Source: Chitinophaga pinensis (lineage in GTDB: Bacteria > Bacteroidota > Bacteroidia > 2-12-FULL-35-15). Taken from it: 60,189 nucleotides of DNA. The notes below the pieces were generated by a model. That model was not told where the DNA came from. It saw nothing but the letters and a program-made list of their open reading frames with translations, and ran no database searches. The DNA is taken from contig CAMCYR010000015.1 in the NCBI GenBank assembly GCA_945885475.1, forward strand, positions 1 to 60,189. Direction: 5' to 3'. This document shows positions 43,438 to 53,591 of this stretch, piece after piece. Position 1 is the first letter of the stretch. Each line of letters opens with the position of its first letter. The translations under genes and the position numbers were made by a program.

Positions 43438-45999
43438 TTATAACTCTCCAATGGATGCTCCTATGGTAAAGTGAAATTGTCCTTTTTGCATTCCTTTATT
43501 AGATGGTACATCATCTAATCTCCATCCGTAATCAAATCCTAATAATCCGAACATTGGTAAAAATACTCTCACACCAACTCCCGTTGAACGGTATACATTG
43601 AACGGATTGAATTCTTTTGAGTTCTCCCAGGAATTTCCTGCCTCAGCGAATCCAAGAATATAAATGGTTGCTTGAGGGTTCAATGAAACCGGGAATCGTA
43701 ATTCAGCTGAATATTTTGTAATAAAAGCTGCTCCGGTTCTTGGCGACAACGACTGATCGTCATATCCTCTCAATGCAATGATTTCTCTACCATCTAAAGC
43801 AAAACCTGTTAATCCACTTCCACCCAGATAAAAACGTTCAAAAGGTGAAATACCAACCGCACTGTTATAGGAAGTTAAGAATCCAAAACCTGCTGATGTC
43901 TTCAGAATCAAATTGCGTGCCTCTTTTCCATCCGCCCCGCGCTTATTCGTGATTGGTGTATAGAAAGTGCTTGTAAATTTGTATTTTTGATACTCTACAA
44001 ATTTGTATCGCTCCTGGTCAGTCATTGCTGTACTTCTGTAATCTTTGTTATCAAAAAGAGAATAGGGAGGTGTCCATTGTCCCGTTAATGAAATTTGTGA
44101 CCCACGTGTTTCAAAAATAGGTTTGTCTATATTATTACGCTGGATGGTCGCTTTGTAATAGATATTATTTGAATACCCTTTACTGAATGAAAAGATAGAG
44201 CTGAAATTATTCAAGGTATAGTATTGATAATTTAATTCCTGGTACAAGGTGAAATAATCATCCGGCTTTTTCAATCGCTTTCCTAAACCAACAGATACAC
44301 CAAAGATATCAAGTGACTGACGTAAAGGATTATCAATTTTCTCTCCCGCACTATTTGTTGCTGTCTTCTTTTGTCCGTTTGTTTGAACTGAATAATAAGC
44401 TGTAACACTTAATGAATTCGGTTTTTTACCGCCTAACCAAGGTTCTGTAAATGAAATATTGTACGATTGAAAAAACGTACCATTAGATTGTGCACGTACA
44501 CTTAAACGCTGTCCGTCGCCGGAAGGAAGTGGTCGCCATGCTTGCTTTTTAAAGAAATTTCTACCAGAAAAATTATTGAAGGTTACACCGAGTGTTCCAA
44601 CAATACGTCCACCGCCATAACCACCGGATAATTCGATTTGATCTGATGGTTTTTCTTCCACTGTGTATTCAATATCAACTGTTCCTGTTGCTTGATTTGG
44701 AGTAGGTGTTACATTCATTTTTTCAGGATCAAAATATCCTAATTGTGAAAGTTCACGCTGAGAGCGAATGATGTCTGATCTGCGGAAGAGTTGTCCCGGT
44801 TTCGTTCTGATCTCTCTCAAAATAACACGGTCGTTGGTTTTTGTATTTCCTACAATGGTTACTTTGCTTATGGTTGCTTGTTTCCCTTCGTAGATGCGCA
44901 TTTCTAAGTCGATAGAATCTCCGGAAACCATCGTTTCAATCGGACTAACATTGAAAAACAAATATCCTTCATCCATGTATAATGAGCTGATATCATTTCC
45001 ATTTGGATTCATAAATAGTTTTTGATCTAGTTCTGCCTGATCGTAAACATCGCCTTTCTTTATTCCGAAAACTTCGGACAATGTTTTTGCTGTATACTTG
45101 CTATTTCCAATCCAGCTAACATTTCTGAAAAAGTATTTACTTCCTTCGCTAACAACAATGTCGATACTGATGCGCTTACTAGAGCCCGGAGTTCTGTATA
45201 CAGAATCTTTAATGATTTTTGCATCACGGAAGCCCTTTCCATTGTATTTGGCGATTAATGCTTTTTTATCTTTTTCATAATTGTCTTCATCGAACTTTCC
45301 GGAATTAAAGGGATTCCACCAAAACCTACGTTTTGTTTCATCGAATGTTCTGCGGAGCTTCCACATCTTTATGCTTGAAGTCCCGACCAAGTTTATGTCC
45401 TTAATGCGGATCATATTTCCTTTGTCAACAGTAATAACAAGGATGACTACATTTGCTGCTTTTTCAATTTTTTCCTGTTTGATACTAACCTTCACATCCA
45501 TGTGTCCCTTTGTCACAAAAAATTCTTTAATTTTCGAATTTGTTGAAGCAATCAATCGGTCGGTTACAACTGTTCCTTTAAATAATTTTATTTTTTCACG
45601 GATATCATCTGCTTCACTCTTCGTCACTCCTTTTAAAGAAAACTTTGCAAGGCGCGGACGTTCTAAAACAGTTATGGTTACAAAAATATTTTCTCCCTGA
45701 ACTTTTCCCGTAATTTTTATATCCTCAAATAAACCTTGTTTCCATAAATTGGAAATAGCGGTAGAAAATTTTTCTCCGGGAACCTGAACTTTATCCCCTT
45801 GTGCCAGTCCGGAAAGTAAAACAAGCACTCCTTGATCCAGATGTTCAGCACCTAAGATGGTTACACCACCTACTTTATATTCTTTAGGTACAGAAAAGTC
45901 TATGTCGGTACTGTCGCCACCAAGCTTTATAACTTCCTGCGCATTTATAAGCGGCGTAAATATTGAAAGAAAAAAAAGAATCGCTATTTTTTTGTACAT
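43438..45999 (-). CDS. bamA: Outer-membrane protein assembly factor BamA
   Basis: The 853 residues consist of a signal peptide (to about NAQ, 21), five POTRA domains (about 40-450; VTILGAEHLDQGVL, VSEGSKYFFRNVSWIGN, ISKVTIVGNTKTNDRVILREI) and a 16-strand barrel (about 460-853) with the loop-6 motif GGSGLTGFALDGREIIALRGY close to the VRGF/Y consensus. The end, GQFHFTIGASIGEL, lacks the usual terminal Phe. It inserts barrel proteins into the outer membrane. It sits between uppS and the two Skp genes, a conserved order. Confidence 0.97.
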   Translation of the reverse strand: MYKKIAILFFLSIFTPLINAQEVIKLGGDSTDIDFSVPKEYKVGGVTILGAEHLDQGVLVLLSGLAQGDKVQVPGEKFSTAISNLWKQGLFEDIKITGKVQGENIFVTITVLERPRLAKFSLKGVTKSEADDIREKIKLFKGTVVTDRLIASTNSKIKEFFVTKGHMDVKVSIKQEKIEKAANVVILVITVDKGNMIRIKDINLVGTSSIKMWKLRRTFDETKRRFWWNPFNSGKFDEDNYEKDKKALIAKYNGKGFRDAKIIKDSVYRTPGSSKRISIDIVVSEGSKYFFRNVSWIGNSKYTAKTLSEVFGIKKGDVYDQAELDQKLFMNPNGNDISSLYMDEGYLFFNVSPIETMVSGDSIDLEMRIYEGKQATISKVTIVGNTKTNDRVILREIRTKPGQLFRRSDIIRSQRELSQLGYFDPEKMNVTPTPNQATGTVDIEYTVEEKPSDQIELSGGYGGGRIVGTLGVTFNNFSGRNFFKKQAWRPLPSGDGQRLSVRAQSNGTFFQSYNISFTEPWLGGKKPNSLSVTAYYSVQTNGQKKTATNSAGEKIDNPLRQSLDIFGVSVGLGKRLKKPDDYFTLYQELNYQYYTLNNFSSIFSFSKGYSNNIYYKATIQRNNIDKPIFETRGSQISLTGQWTPPYSLFDNKDYRSTAMTDQERYKFVEYQKYKFTSTFYTPITNKRGADGKEARNLILKTSAGFGFLTSYNSAVGISPFERFYLGGSGLTGFALDGREIIALRGYDDQSLSPRTGAAFITKYSAELRFPVSLNPQATIYILGFAEAGNSWENSKEFNPFNVYRSTGVGVRVFLPMFGLLGFDYGWRLDDVPSNKGMQKGQFHFTIGASIGEL

Positions 46000-46064
46000 A
46001 TTATATTTTATATAACAGGTTTTGCCTGTTTATTGGTTTTATCGGGGATTATAATGCTACAATA

Positions 46065-46811
46065 TTATTCTGAAATTAATTGTTCGCTTGTTTTCCCAAA
46101 TCTACGTTCACGGTTTTGATAGTCCACAATCGCTTCGTAAAAATCATTTTTTCTAAAATCTGGCCATAATTTTTCTGTAAAATAAAGTTCAGAATACGCT
46201 AGTTGCCATAACAAAAAGTTGCTGATGCGGTGTTCACCGCTTGTGCGAATCATTAATTCCGGTTCAGGCATTCCTACAGTACATAAATTCTCATTAATCG
46301 TGTCTTCAGAAATTTCAGCAGCTGTAAGTTTTTTATTTTCTATTTGCTCAGCAATTTGTTTGATCGCATTTGTAATTTCCCAACGTGAGCTATAGCTTAA
46401 GGCCAATACAAGTGTTGTGCGTGTATTGTGTTTCGTCTTTTCTATTGCATCCTGTAATTCCTGAAAACAATCATCAGGTAAACTTTTTAAATCGCCAATT
46501 GCTTGCAATCGGATTTTATTTTCATTCAATGTTTTTGTTTCCGCACTGATGGTATGTACTAGCAATTGCATCAGTGCAATTACTTCTTCTTGTGGGCGGT
46601 TCCAGTTTTCAGTAGAAAATGCATAAAGTGTCAGATATTTTACTCCTAATTCAGCAGCAGCTTCAACGGTATCGCGAACAGATTTTACCCCGTTTTCATG
46701 ACCAAAGATGCGTTGCTCCCCTTGTTGTTTCGCCCATCGGCCATTGCCATCCATGATGATCGCGATGTGCTGGGGTAATTTTTCAAGGTTTATCTTTTCT
46801 TTCAACTCCAT
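46065..46811 (-). CDS. uppS: Isoprenyl transferase (undecaprenyl diphosphate synthase)
   Basis: The 248-residue enzyme builds the C55 carrier lipid for peptidoglycan. Signatures: HIAIIMDGNGRWAKQQG with the catalytic Asp (about residue 20), FSTENWNRP, and ELMIRTSGEHRISNFLLWQL near the C-terminus. Length is typical. It lies 65 bp upstream of bamA and 79 bp downstream of the DUF6089 gene in one direction, so it is part of the long envelope operon. Confidence 0.97.
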   Translation of the reverse strand: MELKEKINLEKLPQHIAIIMDGNGRWAKQQGEQRIFGHENGVKSVRDTVEAAAELGVKYLTLYAFSTENWNRPQEEVIALMQLLVHTISAETKTLNENKIRLQAIGDLKSLPDDCFQELQDAIEKTKHNTRTTLVLALSYSSRWEITNAIKQIAEQIENKKLTAAEISEDTINENLCTVGMPEPELMIRTSGEHRISNFLLWQLAYSELYFTEKLWPDFRKNDFYEAIVDYQNRERRFGKTSEQLISE

Positions 46812-46890
46812 TTTTTCTTTTTCAATCTGCTTTTATAAACAAAATCGCCCCAATTTGAAGGACGATCTTATGAAGGTTGTCTCAATATTA

Positions 46891-47733
46891 TTAAGCACCC
46901 GGACAGGTTTCTCTTTTTTCTTTCAGTTTAATTGTAAGTGCTATTCCTACAAAGGAATACCAATCTTTGTTAGTTGGATTTCCTCTTTGTCGTCCGGTAT
47001 TGCTAAATCCCGGATCTGTTCCAATGCTGGGATCAGATAGAACTCCAGCTGTTGCACCGCGTGTTGCAGCAAGAACAGTAGGGTCGTAATATTTTTTGCT
47101 GACATCATCCAAATAATCGGTGAATGTTTTACGCATTCCCCACTCAAATGAAATTCCGATATTCTTCGAAAGATTTACTTTCGCGCCCACTCCAAAAGGA
47201 ATGGACAATTGTATAAGCTTATATTTCTTTTTTGATGCGCCTCCTTCAAGCCCCTGTCCTTCTGTCCCTAAGGGCTGTAATGCTACCCAAGCACCATTTG
47301 CCAATTGTCCTTGCGGATTAAATTTAAACCCGGCTATTCCCAAAAAAAGATAAGGGGAGAATTTCCGTTTTTCATTTCCAATCGCGTAATCAAAAAAATT
47401 GAATTCCAATTGTAGCGATAATTCGTTGATTGGTGATTTGAAATTTAAATTGCGTTGAAGCGCTGCTTCTGAAGAAGAAAAAGAGTCGTGACCCTCAATC
47501 CGTCCTGCCAAAAAGTTTAATCTAGCAGATAAACGGGAGTTCATGTTGTAGCGGAAAACAAATCCTCCAGCAGGCTTGGTGAACTGGTTTAGGTGAGCAG
47601 TTGGATTGATCTCACCAATATAATAGCTTCCGCCCAAAAATACGCCAACTTCAGCGCTTCTTTTTTTGCGTTGAGCAGAGCTCGTTAAGACTATTAACAA
47701 GCCGATTGAAAGAATGAAAAGTTGTTTTTTCAC
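46891..47733 (-). CDS. DUF6089-type outer-membrane beta-barrel protein
   Basis: The 280-residue protein has a signal peptide (cleavage near SSAQ, 20), an RKKRSAEVGVFLGGSYYIGEIN start typical of the DUF6089 family, and alternating beta strands ending in WYSFVGIALTIKLKEKRETC. The family is conserved in Bacteroidota between nadK and uppS, and its function is not known. Position in front of uppS and bamA suggests a role in envelope building. A TATATTTG -7 match lies just upstream on the minus strand near 47803-47810. Confidence 0.85.
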   Translation of the reverse strand: MKKQLFILSIGLLIVLTSSAQRKKRSAEVGVFLGGSYYIGEINPTAHLNQFTKPAGGFVFRYNMNSRLSARLNFLAGRIEGHDSFSSSEAALQRNLNFKSPINELSLQLEFNFFDYAIGNEKRKFSPYLFLGIAGFKFNPQGQLANGAWVALQPLGTEGQGLEGGASKKKYKLIQLSIPFGVGAKVNLSKNIGISFEWGMRKTFTDYLDDVSKKYYDPTVLAATRGATAGVLSDPSIGTDPGFSNTGRQRGNPTNKDWYSFVGIALTIKLKEKRETCPGA

Positions 47734-47843
47734 GTAAATTTAATGTTCCCGCTAGATAACTTTAAAATTGGAAAATTATTGCCTTTTTTTTACGGGATAG
47801 CAAATATAGTGGAATTTTGGTAATTCGGAGCTGTTAATATTAG

Positions 47844-48722
47844 TTAATTCCGCTTGTCTAATCCCCAAAGCAGCTTGTTTCTCATGGTGGTAAAAAAGCT
47901 TTGATTTTCGAGTTTGATCAGGTGTGCGTAAAAATCAGCTTTTTTGATCGTAAGTTCAGTTGATGACTCTATTATTTCACTTCTTGAATCAAGGGTTACA
48001 AGGTAATTAGGGCTACGGCCTTCTACCTTTAAAGTGATTACATTGTTGTCGGAAATAACAAAGGGACGGACATTGAGATTGTGAGAGGCAATGGGTGTGA
48101 TAACAAAGTTTTCTGAGCCTGGCATGATCAAGGGACCACCGCAACTTAATGAGTAAGCTGTTGATCCTGTTGGTGTTGCAATGATGAGCCCATCAGCAAA
48201 ATAAGAGTTTAAATAATCACCATTAATGAAAGCATTAATGGTGATCATAGAAGATGTGTCTTTTTTCAGAACTGTCAATTCGTTTAAGCCGTAGTTAACT
48301 TCCCCGAAAATACCTTTTGGTCCTGAAACACTCAATAATGATCGTTTTTCTATGCTGTATCTTTTTTCTGCTAAGGCCGCCACGGCATCGTTGATTTCAG
48401 ATTTAGCAACTGTTGCTAAAAAGCCCAATCGGCCTGTATTTATTCCCAAAACCGGGATTTCAGAGTCGCGCACAAATGACAACGTTTCCAAAAATGTGCC
48501 ATCGCCTCCAAGGCTGAGCATGGTTTCTACTCTTCCTGATAGGTCGGTGTGTGAACTGAATGTTTTTATATTTCCAACCAGTTCTAATTTTTGTTTAATG
48601 AATTGGTAGAAGGGTTCATAAATAAGTATTTCAGTTTTATATTCATTCAGTTTATAAAACAGTTGCTGAATATACTCTGAAGTATTATCGTTTGTTGGGC
48701 GTCCGTATATTGCTATTCGCAT
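47844..48722 (-). CDS. nadK: NAD kinase
   Basis: The 292-residue enzyme phosphorylates NAD to NADP. The GGDGT motif (LSLGGDGTFLET, about 71-82), the NE pair in GLNELTVLKK and the Gly-rich ATPTGSTAYSLSCGGPL are all present. Length is normal. Its ATG is 6 bp after the CBS-protein stop, so the two genes should be co-transcribed. Confidence 0.97.
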   Translation of the reverse strand: MRIAIYGRPTNDNTSEYIQQLFYKLNEYKTEILIYEPFYQFIKQKLELVGNIKTFSSHTDLSGRVETMLSLGGDGTFLETLSFVRDSEIPVLGINTGRLGFLATVAKSEINDAVAALAEKRYSIEKRSLLSVSGPKGIFGEVNYGLNELTVLKKDTSSMITINAFINGDYLNSYFADGLIIATPTGSTAYSLSCGGPLIMPGSENFVITPIASHNLNVRPFVISDNNVITLKVEGRSPNYLVTLDSRSEIIESSTELTIKKADFYAHLIKLENQSFFTTMRNKLLWGLDKRN

Positions 48723-48728
48723 TTGAAA

Positions 48729-49391
48729 TTATATATTTATATAATTCATAAATGAATCGAAACGGTTTTTCATATCATCTGAAAATTCGCTTTGATGAAA
48801 AGATGCTTTGACGTTGTAGTTGTACCTGTAAAATGTCTGTAGGATCGCTGAAAGGTCAGCTTTGTTCAATTTTAATGTCACCTCGATTTTTGTGGAGTCG
48901 GCCAATGAATTTACATAAGAACTCAAAATTTTTGCATCGTTGCCTTCAACAATTTGAGCCACTTGTGTCATCGAATAATCATGGACATTCATCTCGAGAA
49001 TAATGATCCCCCCCGGTTCACGAGTGGCAGCCAATGTTGCAAATTGATGGATCAATGATATCACAGGTATTATTCCTACATAGTGTTCCTGTGTATTCAA
49101 TACGGGCAATACAGATAGTTTCATGCTTGAAGCGAGTTTTATCACCTCATAAATATGTTGACTTTCATAAACGAATGGACGCAATAGAGAGAGTTTGCTC
49201 TTTCCCAACTCCTGATCTGTAATATTTAAATCTAAAATATCAGTGTCTGAAATCAGACCAAGGTATTCGTGCTTTTCAACTATAGGTAGCTGTGACACCT
49301 TGAACTCTTCCATCCAGTTAATTGCCATTAACCCAGTATCTGAAGTTTTCAGTGGCGGTATTTCGTCCGTAATTAAATCTTTTGCTAACAT
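48729..49391 (-). CDS. CBS-domain protein
   Basis: The 220-residue protein has two CBS repeats (about 7-60, ITDEIPPLKTSDTGLMAINWMEEF; and about 70-120, VYESQHIYEVIKLASSMKLSVLPVL) and a C-terminal ACT-like or small alpha/beta part (about 130-220). CBS pairs bind adenine nucleotides and act as energy or ligand sensors. It is the first gene of the CBS-nadK-DUF6089-uppS-bamA series and is divergent from pdxJ. Its partner could be NAD kinase, 6 bp downstream; this is suggested only by gene order. Confidence 0.88.
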   Translation of the reverse strand: MLAKDLITDEIPPLKTSDTGLMAINWMEEFKVSQLPIVEKHEYLGLISDTDILDLNITDQELGKSKLSLLRPFVYESQHIYEVIKLASSMKLSVLPVLNTQEHYVGIIPVISLIHQFATLAATREPGGIIILEMNVHDYSMTQVAQIVEGNDAKILSSYVNSLADSTKIEVTLKLNKADLSAILQTFYRYNYNVKASFHQSEFSDDMKNRFDSFMNYINI

Positions 49392-49566
49392 TCTTTTCTC
49401 TCAATATTTATTAATTGTTTCGTATCTTTAAAACAATTAATTACCAATCTTATTATACAAACTTACTAATTTTTTAGTTTTGCGAGAACATATTCCAGCA
49501 ATCAACCATCGCAAATAGTACCTTACATTTTCCCTAAAATACGGGATCTATTATTAATATGCAATT

Positions 49567-50292
49567 ATGTCAACAAAGTTAAGTGTAAATATCAATAAAA
49601 TTGCGACTATTCGTAATTCAAGAGGCGGAAATACGCCCGATCTTTTAAAAGTTGCGATGGACTGTGAACGCTTTGGTGCACAAGGGATTACTGTCCATCC
49701 GAGACCGGACGAAAGACATATTCGTTACAGTGATGTACGCGAATTAAAACCCTTGCTTCAAACGGAATTTAATATTGAAGGGAATCCGAGAGAGCAGAAA
49801 TTCATGGATCTTGTTTTCGAAAACAAACCAGCTCAAGTAACATTGGTACCTGATGTTTTGGGACAGCTTACCTCCGATCATGGTTGGGATACCATCGCGA
49901 ATAAAGATTATTTAAAAGAAATAATTTCCGAATTTAAAAAGGCTGGAATTCGGACATCTATTTTTGTAAGTCCTGATCTGAACATGATTGATGGTGCTCT
50001 TGAAACTGGAGCCGACAGAATAGAATTGTATACAGAGTCGTATGCGAAAGATTTTTTCCATGATCGCGAAAAAGCAATTGCTCCTTTTCGTGTCGCTGCT
50101 AAACGAGCTAATGAAGTAGGTTTAGGAATAAATGCCGGTCATGATCTGAGTTTGCAGAACCTGAATTATTTTGCAAAAAATGTTGAAGGACTTTTGGAGG
50201 TTTCTATTGGTCATGCCCTCATCTCGGATGCTTTATATTTTGGATTAGAAAATACAATTCAGTTGTATTTAAGGGAGCTTGTGATAAGGTAA
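49567..50292 (+). CDS. pdxJ: Pyridoxine 5'-phosphate synthase
   Basis: The 241-residue TIM barrel condenses 1-deoxyxylulose-5-phosphate with 3-amino-1-hydroxyacetone phosphate to form pyridoxine phosphate. [37 protein letters not shown] and [11 protein letters not shown] are family signatures with the active-site His and Arg residues. Its substrate deoxyxylulose phosphate is the product of dxs at 29749. A TAGTTTTG -7 box lies at 49475-49482. The alpha/beta hydrolase gene follows after 83 bp. Confidence 0.96.
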   Translation: MSTKLSVNINKIATIRNSRGGNTPDLLKVAMDCERFGAQGITVHPRPDERHIRYSDVRELKPLLQTEFNIEGNPREQKFMDLVFENKPAQVTLVPDVLGQLTSDHGWDTIANKDYLKEIISEFKKAGIRTSIFVSPDLNMIDGALETGADRIELYTESYAKDFFHDREKAIAPFRVAAKRANEVGLGINAGHDLSLQNLNYFAKNVEGLLEVSIGHALISDALYFGLENTIQLYLRELVIR

Positions 50293-50375
50293 TTAAGCGA
50301 TAGAATGGGCTTGTCCGGCAGTTCGATCAGCAACGGGAACAAGGGACTTGATCAAAATAAAATGAGAGTACAGAG

Positions 50376-51161
50376 ATGAAATTATTTTACAGGAAATTCG
50401 GAGAGGGGCAGCCAATCATCATTTTGCATGGTTTATTTGGGCAGAGTGATAATTGGAATTCACTTGCAAAACAATTTGCGGAAAATGGATTTGAAGTATA
50501 TGCTGTAGATCAGCGTAACCACGGACTTTCCCCACACAGTGATGTGTGGAACTATAAAGTGATGAGTGAAGATGTTTTCGAATTGATAACGGATTTGAAT
50601 TTAAAAAATGTGATTCTTTTGGGTCATTCTATGGGTGGAAAAACGGCTATGCAATTTGCTGTTAATCATGCTGAGTGTCTTGATAAATTAGTTGTTGCGG
50701 ATATTGCACCCAAGTACTATCCAATCCATCATCAGGGTGTTTTGGAAGCATTGCAAGCGGTTGATTTCAATGTTGTAAAAACGAGAAGAGAGGTAGAGGA
50801 TGTGCTATCAAAATACATTTCGGATTTCGGTACAAAACAGTTTTTGTTGAAAAATATTTTTTGGTTGGATGAAACTGAAATGGCATGGAGATTTAATTTA
50901 AAGGTGATCATTCAGCAGATAGAAAATGTGGGACAGGATGTTGAACACATTGGAGATGCAACTCCTTTAGACATCGTTTGTGATGTTCAAACATTATTTG
51001 TGAGAGGAGAAAATTCGAATTATATTTTGGAGGAGGATATTGATCTTATTCATGAAATCTTTCCTCGTAGTGCTCTTGAAACAATCCAAGGTGCAGGGCA
51101 TTGGTTACATGCCGAAAAACCCAAAGCGTTTTTTGAATGTGTGATGAAGTTTATAAAATAA
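50376..51161 (+). CDS. Alpha/beta hydrolase, YbfF-like
   Basis: The 261-residue protein has the oxyanion motif ILHGLFGQSDNW (about 16-27), the nucleophile elbow GHSMGG (Ser about 88) and the catalytic His in GAGHWLHAEKP near 244. YAVDQRNHGLSPHS is typical of YbfF/MhpC-type esterases. It would hydrolyse a small ester or thioester; the substrate is unknown. It lies behind pdxJ in the same direction, an order I have seen in this phylum. Confidence 0.9.
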   Translation: MKLFYRKFGEGQPIIILHGLFGQSDNWNSLAKQFAENGFEVYAVDQRNHGLSPHSDVWNYKVMSEDVFELITDLNLKNVILLGHSMGGKTAMQFAVNHAECLDKLVVADIAPKYYPIHHQGVLEALQAVDFNVVKTRREVEDVLSKYISDFGTKQFLLKNIFWLDETEMAWRFNLKVIIQQIENVGQDVEHIGDATPLDIVCDVQTLFVRGENSNYILEEDIDLIHEIFPRSALETIQGAGHWLHAEKPKAFFECVMKFIK

Positions 51162-51311
51162 TCGCAACAAATTTAACCACAGAGGGTCATAGAAAAATAA
51201 AAATAGAAAATACTTAAAATATTCAGAAACCGCTGCTATCAATTCTTCTAACAACTAATACAACTATCTATGTTTCTATGTCGTTAAAATTTTTGCTGAT
51301 GTCAAGCAAAA

Positions 51312-51339
51312 AAGCGCCATACATTGCTGTATGACGCTT
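51312..51339 (-). terminator. Terminator of the TonB receptor-endonuclease operon
   Basis: A 12-bp stem with one mismatch (AAGCGCCATACA / TGTATGACGCTT) and a 4-nt loop lies 21 bp after the endonuclease stop; the minus strand continues with six T. Confidence 0.8.
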
Positions 51340-51359
51340 CCCTCTCATTTATTCTAAAT

Positions 51360-53564
51360 TTAATCAATTATCAACTTTACATTCTGTTTACCATTTTTGG
51401 TGATACACTCAAAGAGATAAATGCCTTTATTTAATTCATTCAATTGTAAATCAAGCGTGTTAATACCAATAGATAATTTTATTGCGTTTCTATACACCGC
51501 TCGCCCGGTTACATCATATACTATAATCATCGCTGTTTCTTCTTTTGAAGAGGTGTAGTAGGTTGTAAAACTTCCATTGTTTGGATTGGGAGCAATTGAA
51601 ATCAATGCGTTATTTGCGTTATTATCAGTAATTCCGGCAGTGATACATGGTGCAGGTGTGCCCGGTATTTTTGTCATTGTACTGAAATCGATATAACAAG
51701 CATATTGAACACTATCAATAAATGGATTACGATTGTTCTGAAGTGAATCTACAAAATCATTACGGGCAATCTCATATGAGGATGGAGGATCTTGATAATG
51801 CCATCTTTTCAATAGATCTTGATCTTGTCCGTATGGTATACTTGTACTAATCGGATTAGGAAACGACCAGTTATTTCCGCTAACACTATTATAGCAGGTT
51901 GCTTCATACATTAATGCGCGAGCTGCGTCCCCTTTTTGTGCATCACGAGGTTCAAAAACCACTTGTCCATTTATGTTCGTTCCTAATTTGCAACCCAAAT
52001 AAGTATAGGAAGCTGTTACCACTTCTCCTAATGGATAATTACTTCGAATTGCATTCGCATTATTTTGATTCGCTGGAAATAAGTGGTGATAATCATCGTA
52101 TTCCGGTAATCCTGATGCTGGATTAGTAGGCATCCAGTCGTGGCAGTATGAATGCTCTCGGCTATAGCCCGTTGCTGTCCAGTCGAATGGTTCTGTATAA
52201 ATTTTTTCTTCACCACTGTAAACGCATGTCAATACACGTTGATCGCCTGTTGTATCGCGAGCAGCAAAAATAGAAACCATTTTTGTTCCATAATTGCTAT
52301 AAAACTGCTGAAAATGTGGATTTATTTTGTTGTGTAAATCTGTTACAAAGTTTGCGCTTGCTGTAGAAACTGTATTGTAATATGTTGGTGGTTGCATTGA
52401 TCCAGAACTTGTTACCATTCCCGTTAAAGGGCTAGAACTTAAGTAATTTCTGAAGGATCCGGTACCATTGTAAGTGAAAACAGAAAAGTAATAATTGGTA
52501 TTTGCAACAATATTATTGGGAGCAAATGCTGTTGCTATTCCGCTCGTCACAACCATTGAATTCCCAATTACATCACCACGTTGATATACAGTTCCATCAA
52601 CAGGAATATCCGTAATTGCAGAACCTGTTCGGCGCAAAATTATATAACCATCTGGAGAACCCGAAGCAGGAGTGAAGGAGGCATTAAAGCGATATGACTT
52701 GATATTTGAGAAAGTCAACGCTGTTGCTTGTGCAGTAGGTTCAGATGCAAATGCTCCTCCGATACCATTAAAGTTGATCACGTACGCTGCCTCATCAGCG
52801 TCATTGCTGTTGATTGTAATTATAGCATTTCTACTACCGGCAATTGAGGGGGTGAAATTAATTACCACGTTTCCTGTGCTTGTTGTTGCAACTGTTGTCG
52901 GCGCTGAACCAACAGTAAAATCAGTTGATGCGGGACCAGTTATTACAACAGAAGAAATATTTAGTGGGTTTGCAGTACCTAAATTTTCAATGGTAAACGT
53001 TGTTGGTAAAAGAGTGCTTACAGGAGAATTTGCAGTATACGTTCCTCCGGTCACAATTGTTGTAACACCTTGTTTAATGTTTATTTCTTGAGCGGGACCT
53101 GCGGCACCTGCATTGATAGTAACATCGTCAATTCCGATATTACCTAAAACTTTATTCGTGTAATTAAAACGAATAAAACGACTTGCAGGATTGGGAATAT
53201 CCGTAAAAAGGGTATAGGTGGCTGCAGGAGGGCTAGTAAATGTATGTAGGGTTGTCCAAGTAGTTCCCGCTACTGATTCTTCCACTATAAATGTACCACC
53301 GGAAAAACTATTTCCGGTAAGATAATATGTTAAGTTTCCTGGAGCACTTGCAAAGTTGATGGTAACCATATCACCCGTATTATCAAATTTACAAGCCGGT
53401 GGAGTAGGAACGGAGGATGTATAAAATGCAGTTCCAGATTGTGTCCAACCTGCTGGTAAGGCAGTTGTAGTAAAACTCCAGGTAGTTGGTAATACCGCTT
53501 GCGCAATTGCAGTTACATTGGTTATAAAAACAAAGAGCAAAGAATAAATAATTTTTTTAATCAT
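51360..53564 (-). CDS. Secreted endonuclease I with T9SS sorting domain
   Basis: The 734 residues hold a signal peptide (to about AIAQ, 22), a beta-rich N-terminal domain (25-150), a choice-of-anchor D-type domain (about 155-265), a fibronectin-like segment, and an endonuclease I (EndA/NucM) domain at about 395-640. Catalytic features are YSREHSYCHDWMP (near 465) and YDDYHHLFPANQNNANAIRS (near 491), the beta-beta-alpha-metal core. The C-terminal type A sorting domain is ISIAPNPNNGSFTTYY to GKQNVKLIID. It would cut extracellular DNA or RNA. The gene is 27 bp after the TonB receptor stop, so they share a transcript. Confidence 0.95.
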   Translation of the reverse strand: MIKKIIYSLLFVFITNVTAIAQAVLPTTWSFTTTALPAGWTQSGTAFYTSSVPTPPACKFDNTGDMVTINFASAPGNLTYYLTGNSFSGGTFIVEESVAGTTWTTLHTFTSPPAATYTLFTDIPNPASRFIRFNYTNKVLGNIGIDDVTINAGAAGPAQEINIKQGVTTIVTGGTYTANSPVSTLLPTTFTIENLGTANPLNISSVVITGPASTDFTVGSAPTTVATTSTGNVVINFTPSIAGSRNAIITINSNDADEAAYVINFNGIGGAFASEPTAQATALTFSNIKSYRFNASFTPASGSPDGYIILRRTGSAITDIPVDGTVYQRGDVIGNSMVVTSGIATAFAPNNIVANTNYYFSVFTYNGTGSFRNYLSSSPLTGMVTSSGSMQPPTYYNTVSTASANFVTDLHNKINPHFQQFYSNYGTKMVSIFAARDTTGDQRVLTCVYSGEEKIYTEPFDWTATGYSREHSYCHDWMPTNPASGLPEYDDYHHLFPANQNNANAIRSNYPLGEVVTASYTYLGCKLGTNINGQVVFEPRDAQKGDAARALMYEATCYNSVSGNNWSFPNPISTSIPYGQDQDLLKRWHYQDPPSSYEIARNDFVDSLQNNRNPFIDSVQYACYIDFSTMTKIPGTPAPCITAGITDNNANNALISIAPNPNNGSFTTYYTSSKEETAMIIVYDVTGRAVYRNAIKLSIGINTLDLQLNELNKGIYLFECITKNGKQNVKLIID

Positions 53565-53591
53565 GTGAGTGGTTATTATTAGTAGTTGTGT